Source of the DNA: Burkholderia pyrrocinia
GTDB lineage: Bacteria; Pseudomonadota; Gammaproteobacteria; Burkholderiales; Burkholderiaceae
Length of the DNA stretch: 64,000 nucleotides
Direction of reading: 5' to 3'
NCBI RefSeq assembly: GCF_001028665.1
Contig: NZ_CP011505.1
Coordinates: 310,001-374,000, forward strand
The position numbers and the translations under genes were made by a program. Shown one piece after another: positions 8,692-17,872 of this stretch. Every line of letters begins with the position of its first letter. Within the stretch, counting starts at the first letter, position 1. Under the pieces are notes generated by a model. It did no database searches, was not told the DNA's origin, and saw only the letters and a list, made by a program, of their open reading frames with translations.

Positions 8692-9585
8692 ATGCAGGTC
8701 GTCGATCCACATGTGCATTTCTGGGATGCCGATGCGTTGAGCTACGGCTGGCTCGACCGCGCGCAACCCGCGTTCTCCGGACCGGTGGCAGCGTTGCCGC
8801 GCGCATACGGCCCGGCCGACCTGCGCGCGGACGCGGGCGAGATCGACATCCTGAAAGTCGTGCACGTCGAAGCGATCCATGACGCGTGGACCACGCCGAG
8901 CGAGGTCGAATGGGTACAGGCGCTCGCCGATACGCCGGCGAGCGGCGGCATGCCCGAGGGCATTGTCGCGGGTGTCGACCTGTCGCATGCCGACGCGCCT
9001 GCGAGGCTCGAGGCGGCCGCCGCCTGCGCGAACGTGCGCGGCATTCGCCAGGTCCTGAACCGTCACGCGAACCCCTGGTACAACTATGTCGATCGGGACT
9101 ATCTCGACGATCCCGGCTGGCGCGACCAATTCGGGTGGCTCGCACGGCTCGGGCTGTCGTTCGACCTGCAGCTCTATCCGTCCCAGGTCGGGGCTGCGCT
9201 GGCGCTGGTCGACGCGCATCCGGACACGGTCTTCATCGTCAATCATGCGGGCATGTTCGTCGACCGCGACAGCGTGCACGGCTATCGCGCATGGCGCACC
9301 GGGCTGCACGGGCTTGCCCGGCGCGAGAACGTCGTGCTCAAGCTGAGCGGGCTTGCGATGTTCGATCACCGGTGGACGGTCGAGAGCTTCCGGCCCTATG
9401 TGCTCGAGGGAATCGATGCGTTCGGCGCCGCGCGATGCATGTTCGCGTCGAATTTTCCGATCGACCGGCTGCATGCCGGGTATCCGGCGCTCTGGCGAGC
9501 GTATTCGGAAATCATCGCAGGGGCGAGCGACGCCGAGAGGCAGTCGCTGTTTGTCGGCAACGCAGAGCGGATTTATCGCATCTGA
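8692..9585 (+). CDS. Amidohydrolase-family lactonase, probable L-rhamnono-1,4-lactonase
   Basis: The 297-aa product belongs to the amidohydrolase-related (COG3618) family. The N-terminal VVDPHVHFWD supplies the HxH metal ligands, VHVEAIHD a further histidine, and VNHAGMF and MFASNFPIDRL the later barrel ligands. Members of this group include sugar-1,4-lactonases such as those for L-rhamnono- and L-fuconolactone. As last gene of the operon, it would open L-rhamnono-1,4-lactone to L-rhamnonate, linking the dehydrogenase to the dehydratase. The gap to rhaM is 15 bp. No sugar transporter or lactaldehyde dehydrogenase follows in the window. Confidence 0.87.
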   Translation: MQVVDPHVHFWDADALSYGWLDRAQPAFSGPVAALPRAYGPADLRADAGEIDILKVVHVEAIHDAWTTPSEVEWVQALADTPASGGMPEGIVAGVDLSHADAPARLEAAAACANVRGIRQVLNRHANPWYNYVDRDYLDDPGWRDQFGWLARLGLSFDLQLYPSQVGAALALVDAHPDTVFIVNHAGMFVDRDSVHGYRAWRTGLHGLARRENVVLKLSGLAMFDHRWTVESFRPYVLEGIDAFGAARCMFASNFPIDRLHAGYPALWRAYSEIIAGASDAERQSLFVGNAERIYRI

Positions 9586-9765
9586 TCCCACGCTGCATCA
9601 AAACCCTCGAGTTGCGTTTGCATCTCCGTGGCTGTGCCGGCACCGTGATTTGCAATCAAGCGTGAAGACCTACGGCGCGCGGACGGCTACGAAGTCGACG
9701 CATATCGCTGGGCCCGGGCTGAATCCGGTTCGGGAGCAGCGCGGACGTCGCCGCGTTTCCGCCTG

Positions 9766-10473
9766 CTAGTTGTTGCGCAGGAACACGACGTAGCCGCGGA
9801 ACCACGGATTCGCCGCGAGGTAGGGCGGCGCGTCCCATTCGCCGCCCTGGATCACGCCGACCCGAAACGGCAGTTGCAGCCGCGCGACGCGCGGCAGGTA
9901 GGCCGCGTAGTCGGGGATCGTGCTGCGCCCCTGGTAGGTCTGCACGACCACTTCGTCGACGATTCCCCTGAGCTGGTTGACCTGGTCGGTATCGATGCGG
10001 CTGCTCCAGTCGAGCAGCCCCGTGATGCTCAGCCGGCAATCGGCGGGCAGGGTCTCGCGCAGCGTGCGCAGGAATTCCAGGTAGTCCTGCAGATGGCGCG
10101 TACGCGCATCGAAGTCGATCTGGATGCCCGCGATCGTGCGGCCCGACGCGCGCCAGCGCGTGAGCTGCGCCAGCATGATCTGCGTGACGCGCGGCGTCCA
10201 GCGCAGCGTATGCGCACGATAGACGAGCCAGACGTGCGCGTTCGGCGCGGGCGGCAGTGCGACACCCTGCGCGATGACGCGTACCTGCGATTCGTCGCGC
10301 GGCGACGCTTCGATCTGCCCTTGCAGCACGTACACGGCGCGTGCGCCGCGTACGACCGCCTGCGGCTTCACGCCGGCCCACAGCCAGAATGTGTCGTACT
10401 GCACGGGATCGACGGTGCCGGCCAGCGCGACGCGCCCCGCCAGCAGCAGCGCGACGCACGCGATGCGCTTCAC
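9766..10473 (-). CDS. DUF3142 family exported protein
   Basis: The 235-aa protein begins with a short signal peptide (cleavage after ALAG) and shows a barrel-like pattern with IAGIQIDFDARTRHLQDYLE, a glycoside-hydrolase-like D-x-D strand end seen in DUF3142 proteins, followed by LSITGLLDW and VDEVVVQTYQGR. The function of the family is not established. It lies directly downstream (7-bp gap) of a large exported protein on the same strand, so the two probably form an operon. The pattern could suit a carbohydrate-active periplasmic enzyme, but I cannot support a substrate. Confidence 0.7.
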   Translation of the reverse strand: MKRIACVALLLAGRVALAGTVDPVQYDTFWLWAGVKPQAVVRGARAVYVLQGQIEASPRDESQVRVIAQGVALPPAPNAHVWLVYRAHTLRWTPRVTQIMLAQLTRWRASGRTIAGIQIDFDARTRHLQDYLEFLRTLRETLPADCRLSITGLLDWSSRIDTDQVNQLRGIVDEVVVQTYQGRSTIPDYAAYLPRVARLQLPFRVGVIQGGEWDAPPYLAANPWFRGYVVFLRNN

Positions 10474-10480
10474 GCCGTGC

Positions 10481-12652
10481 TCACCAGTAGTAGCGGAGCT
10501 TCTGCGCCCACGGGCTGCCCGGATAGCTGGCCTTCAGCGTATCGAACCAGCGCTTGCGCGTGTTCTTCGGCACGTCCTTGCCGCCGCATTCGTTGCTGCC
10601 CCCCGGCGCATAACACTTGATCGCGCGGTAGAGCGCATACGCGCGGTCGTTCGGGTTCGCCTGCGCATCGGCCATCACCGTCACGTAGCTCGACATCCGC
10701 TCGTACGGCTTGCCCGCGAACTGCGACGGCGCTGCGCCGAGCGTCGGCGGTACGCGCGTGGCGGTCGTCGACGATGCGTTGCGTATCCACAGCGGCACCG
10801 GATCGCTTTCGAGACCGGCCGCGGGCGGATGCAGGCGCGCGAAATCGGCGAGGCAGTTCAGCCCTTTCGCGTCGCCGGGGTTCTGCTGCAGCGTCGTGGC
10901 GATGTCGCGCGCGGACGGGCACGTGTAGCCGTCTTCGTTCCTGGCGCCGGGCGCGATGAACGGTTTCAACGGATCGGCAGGCGTGCCGGACACCAGCGCG
11001 GCATCGGCGAGGAAGTCGGCATAGTGCGAGCGCGTGAGCTCCTTGTACAGCAGGGTGTACAGCGCGGTGTCGCGTAGCGCGCCGCCGGCCGCCGGGTTCT
11101 GCGCCTGTGCGCGCAGCAGGTCGGCACTGGCCGAACGCTGCAGCAGGATCGCGCGGAGCGCGGCGTTCTGCACGGGTGAATCGTCGGCGAACGCGTCGTT
11201 GACGAGCCCGGCCTGCTCCAGGTTGATCGCGAGCGCGAGTTCCAGCGCCTCGCGCTGGAAGCGGAATTTCGCGAGCGGGATCAGGTCGCGCCACAGCTGG
11301 CGGGCCTTGTCGGTCTGGCCGCTGTCCTCCAGCGCGAACGCGCGCAACGCCTGCTGGCTCAGGCCGAAGTAGTCGAGCGGCGCGGCGGGCGTCTGCGGCA
11401 GCAGTTCGAGCGCGGCATCCGGCTTGTGCCCGATCTGGACATACCAGGTCGCGAGCAGGTAGTCGTAGAGCGCGGGCGCGTTCGCGAAGCGCGGCTTCTG
11501 CGCCTGCAGGTCGTCCAGCGTCAGCGGCTTGCTGCGGCTCGAATTGCTGCTGTCCGACGTACGCATGCGCAGCAGGTCGACGGTCGCGAGCACGGTCGGC
11601 GACTGGATCTGCGCCGCGTCGAGTTCCGACCCGAACAGCAGCTTGCTGTCGAGTTCGTTTGCCAGTTGCATCAGCGGCACGTTCGACGTCGCGGGCGACC
11701 AGCGCGCGAGCGCGTGGCCGTAGAGGTCGGCCTGTTGCGTGACGTTTCCGCCGAGCCACGCGACGCGGCGCAACAGCCCGGACGCCGACACCGCATAGTG
11801 CCCCTGCGGATACACCTTCAGGTAGGTACGAAACACCGTGTTCGCGGCGTCGAGCGACACCTTCGTCACGCGCGCGCGCGACGGGGTCGGGCTGTCGTTG
11901 TCGAACGCATTGGCTTGCGCGGCATTCAACTGCGCGCGCCCGGTCATGTACAGGCCGGTTTCCTTCAGCCACGGGTTCGCGCTGTGCGATGCGTTCGCGA
12001 ACGCCTGGGTCGCGGTCAGGAAGTCGGCGCGGTAGAACGCGTTGGTGCCGTCGAGGTACGCGGCGAACTGCTGACCGAGCGGCGACTTGACCGCGGGCCG
12101 CGTCCACGCGGCGCTCGCGCCGCCCGCCGCACAGGTCTTTTGCGCGATGTCGGCGCGCGCCGTGCGCAGGCGCGTGGTTTCGTCGGCAGGGATGCCGCCG
12201 GCGGCAGTCAGCGCGTCGTTGAACGCGTCGGTGCCGGCCGTCATGCTGCGGCAGATGCTGCCTTCGCCGTCGGCGTACTGATTTGAAGGCGCATCGGTAT
12301 CAGACGCGCCACCGGTCTTGTCGGGCTGCTTCTGGCCGATGTAGATCCACCCGGAAAAATCCATCGGGAACGGCACGACGATCTGGTTGATCCGGTCTTT
12401 CACCGGGATCGTTTTCGGGTCCGGAAACACCTGCGCGACCTTGCTGCTGTCGACCATCATCAGCATCGCGTTGATGCGCGTGTCGTTGGCGGGGCTCAGC
12501 ATCGGCAGGTTGGCGCAGGAGTAGGCGGTCTGCCGGAGCGTGGTTGGCGCATAGCAGCCGTCGTCCCCGCTGGCATGGGCGGCCGGAATCCAGAACAGGC
12601 CGGCCGCCAGCGCGGCGAACAGGTGTCGGTGCAGCAATGGGTTTCTAGGCAT
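10481..12652 (-). CDS. Large exported alpha-helical (TPR-like) protein of unknown function
   Basis: The 723-aa product has a clear signal peptide (LFAALAAGLFWIPAAHA). Its middle part contains repeated helical pairs such as FYRADFLTATQAFANASHSA and LWRDLIPLAKFRFQREALE, which look like degenerate tetratricopeptide or Sel1-type repeats. Paired cysteines are scattered through the protein, which fits a periplasmic location. I do not recognise a named family. The start at 12652 follows an AT-rich leader. It is the upstream member of a two-gene unit with the DUF3142 protein and is divergent from a lipoprotein gene 455 bp away. Confidence 0.7.
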   Translation of the reverse strand: MPRNPLLHRHLFAALAAGLFWIPAAHASGDDGCYAPTTLRQTAYSCANLPMLSPANDTRINAMLMMVDSSKVAQVFPDPKTIPVKDRINQIVVPFPMDFSGWIYIGQKQPDKTGGASDTDAPSNQYADGEGSICRSMTAGTDAFNDALTAAGGIPADETTRLRTARADIAQKTCAAGGASAAWTRPAVKSPLGQQFAAYLDGTNAFYRADFLTATQAFANASHSANPWLKETGLYMTGRAQLNAAQANAFDNDSPTPSRARVTKVSLDAANTVFRTYLKVYPQGHYAVSASGLLRRVAWLGGNVTQQADLYGHALARWSPATSNVPLMQLANELDSKLLFGSELDAAQIQSPTVLATVDLLRMRTSDSSNSSRSKPLTLDDLQAQKPRFANAPALYDYLLATWYVQIGHKPDAALELLPQTPAAPLDYFGLSQQALRAFALEDSGQTDKARQLWRDLIPLAKFRFQREALELALAINLEQAGLVNDAFADDSPVQNAALRAILLQRSASADLLRAQAQNPAAGGALRDTALYTLLYKELTRSHYADFLADAALVSGTPADPLKPFIAPGARNEDGYTCPSARDIATTLQQNPGDAKGLNCLADFARLHPPAAGLESDPVPLWIRNASSTTATRVPPTLGAAPSQFAGKPYERMSSYVTVMADAQANPNDRAYALYRAIKCYAPGGSNECGGKDVPKNTRKRWFDTLKASYPGSPWAQKLRYYW

Positions 12653-13107
12653 TTTTTTCTTGTGCCGGGTGTGGGGCCGCAGCGGCCGGGTCTCTCAGGC
12701 GAGGCGTTTCGCCCCGGCGCGTATCGTACCGCACCCGCCGCCCTGGCCGCGAGCGCGCGCAGGCCGGCCGGCGATCGCGTCGAATGCGGCCCGGCGAAAT
12801 GGAAGTCCACTCACTGTAGACGTAACGCCACCTTGAATCCGGTTCGCTTGAATTAAGATTCAGCCGGCAGTTGCGGACATCCGGCGACGGACGATGTTTC
12901 GTCGTCGTGGTCCGCAGGGGGCGGTCTGCCGAAAGCGGCGTTCGCGTCGATCCGCGCGACGGAATCGATCATGACGGGGAGGCGAACGAATGCCGGTTTC
13001 CATGCCTGTTCAATAGTATTGCTTATCAATAGGCCGATCGACGACGCACGTCGTTTCGGCAAACGGCAGACGAGAGTGCGCCGGCAAACGAAAACAAGAG
13101 GATTCCG
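12653..13107. other. Divergent intergenic region
   Basis: No gene is supported in these 455 bp. The right end is AT-richer and holds a short perfect inverted repeat TATTG-N5-CAATA at 13017-13031, about 80 bp upstream of the lipoprotein start, which could be part of its promoter or an operator. The left part is the leader of the large exported protein. Open frames here are short and lack coding bias. Confidence 0.4.
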
Positions 13108-14613
13108 ATGAAATCCGTTACATGGATGGTCATGGCAGCCGTTCTCGCGCTGTCCGCATGCGGCGGCGACGACGTCGCCACGAACGGCGGCGCGTCGCTG
13201 TCGACGCCGAACAATCCCGGTTCACCTTCCGGCTCGACCTCGCCCGGCGGCGGTTCGAATGGCGGGCCGACGGGCGGCGGGACCACGCAGCCGCAGGCCG
13301 GATGGTCGAAGGCCGCCGCCGTGGACGGCAAGGGGCCGGAGGGCGAGCCCAGCGTGACGATCGACGCGAGCGGCAACGCGCTCGCCACCTGGATGACCAA
13401 CGGCACGACCGGTACGACCGGCAACGAGATGTGGGGTGCGCGCTATGTGCCGGGCTCGGGCTGGGGAAGCGCGACGCGGCTCGACACGAGCGACGGTTCG
13501 CATGCGATGAACGCGCTGACCGGGGTGCAGCCGCAACTGGTCGGCAACGCGAGCGGGCAGGCGGTCGCGTTCTGGACCGAATGGACGCCGGGCCCCAACA
13601 CGTACGCCCTGTGGGCGCGCCCGTACACCCCGAATGGCGGATGGGGCACGCCGGTCGCACTGGTGCCGGACATGGCCGGTTCGTCCTATTCGGCCGGCAT
13701 GGACAGCCAGGGCAACGCGCTCGTTACATGGACACAGTCGATCAGCCTGCTCGATACGCGCATCGCGTGGACACGCTATACGCAGGCCGGACAGTGGTCG
13801 CCGACGGCGCTGGTCCAGATGCCGGTGCAGACCGGGCCGGGCGCGGTGACCGGCGATACCGACAACGTGAGGCCGATGCTGTCGGTCCTGTCGTCCGGCC
13901 GCGCGGTGCTCGCGTGGCGGCAGACCAACCATACGAAGTCGGCGCTGTGGACGGCCACGTACGACGCAACCAACGGCTGGACCAACGTCAATCAGGCCGT
14001 GTCGAACACGAGCCTGTTTACGACGATCATCTCGCCGGTCGCAGGCATGGACGCGAAGGGCAACATCACGCTGATCTGGGGGCAACTCGACGTGACCGGC
14101 GGGAAGATCCTCACCACGACGATGTCGCAACGCTACGTATCCGGAACCGGGTGGCAACCCGCGCAGCCGGTGGCGCCCGCGATCGCGGAGCCGACCGGTT
14201 TCATCGCGACGCCGATGCTGACCGTCAACGAAAACGGCGTGGCCGCCGCGATGTGGGCCGAAGGAGGCGCGGTCCTGCAGGCGAGCGTGTCCGATCCCAG
14301 CGGTAACTGGGGGCCGCTGCAGAGGCTGACCGAACACCTGAACGGGGCGGCGCTCCAGTACCCGCCGCTGGTGATCGACGCAGCCGGCAACGTGACCGTC
14401 GCCTGGCAGGACACGGGTACACCGAACGCGTCGGTCCTCCTCGTGGCCGGCTATCGGAACGGTGCGTGGAGCACGTCGACGCTGGATCCGCAGGACGGGT
14501 CATGGCCGGCGCTGGCGGTCAACGCCGCGGGGGCGATGGCGCTCGTCTGGCAATCGTTCGTCGCGAACGTCGGCAGCCAGATCCAGTCCAGTTTTTACAC
14601 GCCGGGCTCGTAA
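13108..14613 (+). CDS. Lipoprotein with repeated beta-propeller-like strands
   Basis: The 501-aa product begins with a lipoprotein signal whose lipobox is LSAC (Cys18). A low-complexity Ser/Gly/Pro/Thr linker (residues about 28-65) follows. The rest consists of at least six similar units, each ending in a Gly-x-(Ala/Val)-x-x-x-Trp strand: GNALATWMTNG, GNALVTWTQS, GRAVLAWRQT, GNITLIWGQ, GVAAAMWAEG, GNVTVAWQDTG and GAMALVWQSF. This spacing suggests a beta-propeller anchored to a membrane by lipid. The ligand is unknown. A second, small lipoprotein lies 32 bp downstream and is probably co-transcribed. Confidence 0.8.
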   Translation: MKSVTWMVMAAVLALSACGGDDVATNGGASLSTPNNPGSPSGSTSPGGGSNGGPTGGGTTQPQAGWSKAAAVDGKGPEGEPSVTIDASGNALATWMTNGTTGTTGNEMWGARYVPGSGWGSATRLDTSDGSHAMNALTGVQPQLVGNASGQAVAFWTEWTPGPNTYALWARPYTPNGGWGTPVALVPDMAGSSYSAGMDSQGNALVTWTQSISLLDTRIAWTRYTQAGQWSPTALVQMPVQTGPGAVTGDTDNVRPMLSVLSSGRAVLAWRQTNHTKSALWTATYDATNGWTNVNQAVSNTSLFTTIISPVAGMDAKGNITLIWGQLDVTGGKILTTTMSQRYVSGTGWQPAQPVAPAIAEPTGFIATPMLTVNENGVAAAMWAEGGAVLQASVSDPSGNWGPLQRLTEHLNGAALQYPPLVIDAAGNVTVAWQDTGTPNASVLLVAGYRNGAWSTSTLDPQDGSWPALAVNAAGAMALVWQSFVANVGSQIQSSFYTPGS

Positions 14614-14645
14614 TCGTGCCGCGTCGGGAATTCGAAGGAGAAGTC

Positions 14646-14978
14646 ATGAAGCAAGTCTTGCAGTGCGCCGTCACCTTGCGGACCGCGCTGGGCGCGGCGG
14701 TCGCCGGCCTCGTGTTGTCTGCGTGCGGCACGACGCAGATGAATATGGTCGACGTCCAGACGTCGACCGCGAAGACGCTCGGGCTGGCGTCGTCGGACGA
14801 GATCACGATCGCCAACGTGCAGTACGGGAAGAAGGACGCGCTGGGCGGCCAGAAGGTGAGTTACGACGCGACGACCGGCAAGGGGCGGCGTTTCGGCTGT
14901 ACGGTGTTCATGATTCCGGGGCTCACGCCGATCGACCGGCCGACGTACAACAACTGGGAATGCCATCCGCAGCGCTGA
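14646..14978 (+). CDS. Small lipoprotein
   Basis: The ATG at 14646 is preceded by a good GAAGGAGAA ribosome site and gives 110 aa; the longer frame upstream overlaps the previous gene. A lipoprotein signal ends in VLSAC (Cys28). The mature part is short, with one more cysteine pair near the C-terminus (FGCTVFMIPG and NNWEC), which may form a disulfide. The family is not recognised. It follows the propeller lipoprotein closely, so a shared surface or periplasmic function is likely. Confidence 0.75.
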   Translation: MKQVLQCAVTLRTALGAAVAGLVLSACGTTQMNMVDVQTSTAKTLGLASSDEITIANVQYGKKDALGGQKVSYDATTGKGRRFGCTVFMIPGLTPIDRPTYNNWECHPQR

Positions 14979-15126
14979 TGGCCGCGATGACGACGACGCC
15001 CGTCGCAGGGCGTCGGTCGACCGCTTCGGTGGACGATATGCCGCGTCGGCCTTGCGCCGGCGCAGTTTGGTCCGATAATCGACGAACCGATTCATCCTTT
15101 CCCGTCGGCTCGATAAAAAAACTGTC

Positions 15127-16179
15127 ATGGATCAAGCGGCATTCGTCCCTGTTTTCAAGTTTCGCACGATCGACTACCCCGAACCGGACCGGTTCCACGT
15201 CTGGGTCAAGGACATGCTGTGCGACTACCGGCTCGATGACGACGGCGGCCACGGCGCGTTCGACGCGGAAGCGAGCGGCGCGGCGCTCGGCCCGTTGATC
15301 CTGTCGGGCCGGCACTGGCGGTCGCGCGCACCGACCTATACGGTCCACCGGACCACACGGCGGATCCGGCTCGACGGCCAGGATTCGATCCGGTTCACGC
15401 TGCTGCTGGGCGGGCGCCTTGCGAGCCGCATCGGCGGGCCGGAACTGGTCAAGGGCGCCGGCGACCTGTTCGTCTACGACGTCGCGCAGATCAACGATTG
15501 CAAGGTCGACGCCGGCGACGTGATCAGCCTGGTCGTGCCCAGATACCTGCTGCCGAGCCACGCGGCGCAGTTGCACGGCCAGACGCTGACGAGCGGCGTG
15601 GGCCGCCTGCTCGGCGACCAGATGCTGTCGCTGTTCCGGAACTTGCCGAACCTGCGCATGCACGAGGTGCCGAGCATCGTGCAGTCGGTGTTGCTGCTGC
15701 TGGCCGCGGCGGTGTCGCCGACCGCGCAGGCGCTGCACGACGCGCGCGGCCCGATCGACAACGCGCTGGTCGAGCGGGTCCGGCGCTACATCGACACGCA
15801 TCTGCTGGAGCCCGACCTCACGCCCGACCGGATCTGCCGCGACATTGGCGTGTCGCGAGCGCGGCTCTATCAACTGTTCAAGGAAGAGGGCGGCGTGATG
15901 CGGCAGATCACGCGCAGGCGGCTGCGTCACGCGTACCACGTGCTGGGCGATCCGCAGCGCAGGCATCAGCGCATCGCGGAAATCGCGTGGGCGCACGGCT
16001 TTCCCGACGAAAAGTATTTCCACCGGGTGTTCAAGGCGGAGTTCGGCCATACGCCGAAGGAAACGCTCGAATGTGCGGCCGCGCCGATTCTGCTGCCTTG
16101 CGACGCGGTGGAGGATCGATGGGCCGACGGCAGCCGGCTGGCGGGGTGGACGCTGCCGTTCGGCGTGCTCACCAACTGA
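15127..16179 (+). CDS. AraC family transcriptional regulator
   Basis: The 350-aa regulator has an N-terminal AraC-binding-like (cupin) domain of the ligand-binding-2 type beginning FKFRTIDYPEPDRFHVWV, and a C-terminal double helix-turn-helix (residues about 225-320): ICRDIGVSRARLYQLFKEEG is the first motif, and IAEIAWAHGFPDEKYFHRVF followed by FGHTPKE is the second and the family signature. It acts in the cytoplasm on DNA. Targets are unknown. It could control the lipoproteins just upstream or the hydratase further right. Confidence 0.9.
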   Translation: MDQAAFVPVFKFRTIDYPEPDRFHVWVKDMLCDYRLDDDGGHGAFDAEASGAALGPLILSGRHWRSRAPTYTVHRTTRRIRLDGQDSIRFTLLLGGRLASRIGGPELVKGAGDLFVYDVAQINDCKVDAGDVISLVVPRYLLPSHAAQLHGQTLTSGVGRLLGDQMLSLFRNLPNLRMHEVPSIVQSVLLLLAAAVSPTAQALHDARGPIDNALVERVRRYIDTHLLEPDLTPDRICRDIGVSRARLYQLFKEEGGVMRQITRRRLRHAYHVLGDPQRRHQRIAEIAWAHGFPDEKYFHRVFKAEFGHTPKETLECAAAPILLPCDAVEDRWADGSRLAGWTLPFGVLTN

Positions 16180-16221
16180 GCGGGCGGCGCGTTGCCGTTG
16201 CGTGACGGCCCGGCTCGTGCA

Positions 16222-17634
16222 TCACGCCCACACGCTGCTCGCGACACCATCGTCGGCGACATCGTCGATCGCGGCCCGCAAGTCGTCGATCGCCACCATC
16301 AGTTCGCGGACCTGCCGCAACGACGGATATTGATGCAGCACGGCATGCCATTGCGGCAGCGCCAGCAGCGCGTGCCAGATGACGCCGAGGCCGCCCGGAT
16401 CGACATCCGGCTGCCGTGCGAGCGCGCTTGCGTATTCGAGGCTCGCCTGCGCCGACAGCAACTGCATCCGGCTCGCGGCGCCCAACAGGCGCGGCGTCGC
16501 GTCCGCGGACGCATCGCAGCAATAGAGCACTTCCCGTTGCAGTGCCGCGTCGTCGGTCGTCAGCGAACGGAGCGACGCACCGTGCACGCGCACCGTGCCC
16601 TGGTGCGTCTCGAACGAATAGATCGTGTCCGCGTCGGCCTGCGCGAGCAGGTTCAGGCCGCGCAGCAGCCGCGGCAAATCGGTCGTCGCCGCATCCGCGG
16701 ACGCCTTCGCTTCGACGAGGAAGCGGACGTTCCATGCGGGCGCCGCTTCATCGCCGCGCGGACGTTCGAGCAGGATCGCATCCCATTCGGTCTTCGCGCG
16801 GTCGTGCCGGCCCGGTATCGATGACGGCACGCGCATCGATGTGACCACCCGGTACGTGCGCTGCTCGTCCACGGCTTCGAGCCTGCCGGCCAATGCGTCG
16901 AGCACCTGTGCGGCCAGCGCTTCGACGGCCGCGCCGCGCTGCTGCGATGCGGCGCCCTGCGCGACCGCGATCGTGCTGCCTTCGAGCGGCCCCTGGCGTA
17001 CCCAAAGTGCGCGGTATCGACGAACGTGCTCGTCCGACGCCAGCGCATCGAGACGCAGCAGGCGTTCGAGCGCCGCACCATCCTTCAGCTTGGCGATGTC
17101 CTGCGCGAAAGCGGCGTCGGTCGCCATGTCGGGCAGCGCGAGCAGGTGCTGCAGCGTGGCATGGAGATCGGCCCACGACGCGGACGTTGCGGCCGCATGC
17201 AGCCGCGCGAGCCCGTCGCGCTGCCACGCCTGGGCACTGCGCTCGAGTTTGGCCGGGTGCGCGATCGCGTTGACGGCCGAGTGCAGCGCGCGCCGGTCCT
17301 GCTCGCCGTGCGCGTGCAACGACGCGTATTCGCGCACGCTCGGCGCATCGTGCCGCAGCACGGCAGCCTGGAAGGCGGGATCGCCGGATTGCCTGTCCAT
17401 CGCGTCGCGGATCATCCGTGCGAGCGCATCGACGAAGCGCTGCTGCAGTTCGATGCCGGGAGATTGTCCGTCGCTCCGCGTCCGGCGCGCTTCCTCGATC
17501 ACGATTGCAAGGGTGGCGGCCGGGTTCGCGGCGTCGGCCGGCGACGACGCGCGGTCGAGCGGCGGCAGCCGGTAACGGCGAGCGACGGTGCGCAGGACTT
17601 CGTCGAGCAGGGCGGGCAGCGGTGTCATCGACAT
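16222..17634 (-). CDS. Protein with a PD-(D/E)XK nuclease-like domain, function unknown
   Basis: This 470-aa protein is alpha-helical for its first 220 residues. Its centre then shows a full PD-(D/E)XK pattern: a helix with Glu236 in QRGAAVEALAAQVL, Asp285 in TEWDAILL, and Glu308-x-Lys310 in FLVEAKAS, with the expected spacing of strands. That arrangement defines restriction-endonuclease-like folds. No restriction, repair or phage gene is adjacent, and the protein lacks a helicase or DNA-binding signature. I do not recognise a named family. Base use is like its neighbours, so it looks resident rather than recently acquired. Confidence 0.7.
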   Translation of the reverse strand: MSMTPLPALLDEVLRTVARRYRLPPLDRASSPADAANPAATLAIVIEEARRTRSDGQSPGIELQQRFVDALARMIRDAMDRQSGDPAFQAAVLRHDAPSVREYASLHAHGEQDRRALHSAVNAIAHPAKLERSAQAWQRDGLARLHAAATSASWADLHATLQHLLALPDMATDAAFAQDIAKLKDGAALERLLRLDALASDEHVRRYRALWVRQGPLEGSTIAVAQGAASQQRGAAVEALAAQVLDALAGRLEAVDEQRTYRVVTSMRVPSSIPGRHDRAKTEWDAILLERPRGDEAAPAWNVRFLVEAKASADAATTDLPRLLRGLNLLAQADADTIYSFETHQGTVRVHGASLRSLTTDDAALQREVLYCCDASADATPRLLGAASRMQLLSAQASLEYASALARQPDVDPGGLGVIWHALLALPQWHAVLHQYPSLRQVRELMVAIDDLRAAIDDVADDGVASSVWA

Positions 17635-17872
17635 GGCAGGTATCGGGGTGGATGCGGTTCGCAGGCCCGGTGTTCGGGCCGGGGCGCGCGTTGATGTGCA
17701 ACGTTATCACGCCGGAGCGGGCCGGACAGGCAGGGTGGCGGTGCCGTCCTTCCTGACTTCGACGCAACCGGCGATGCATCCGCCGACCTCGGCGACGATC
17801 AATAGTCGCAGGTTTGTCCTGCACGTCACGTCGACCAAGGAAATCAGGTCGGGCCGCAGCGCGCCCGACACA

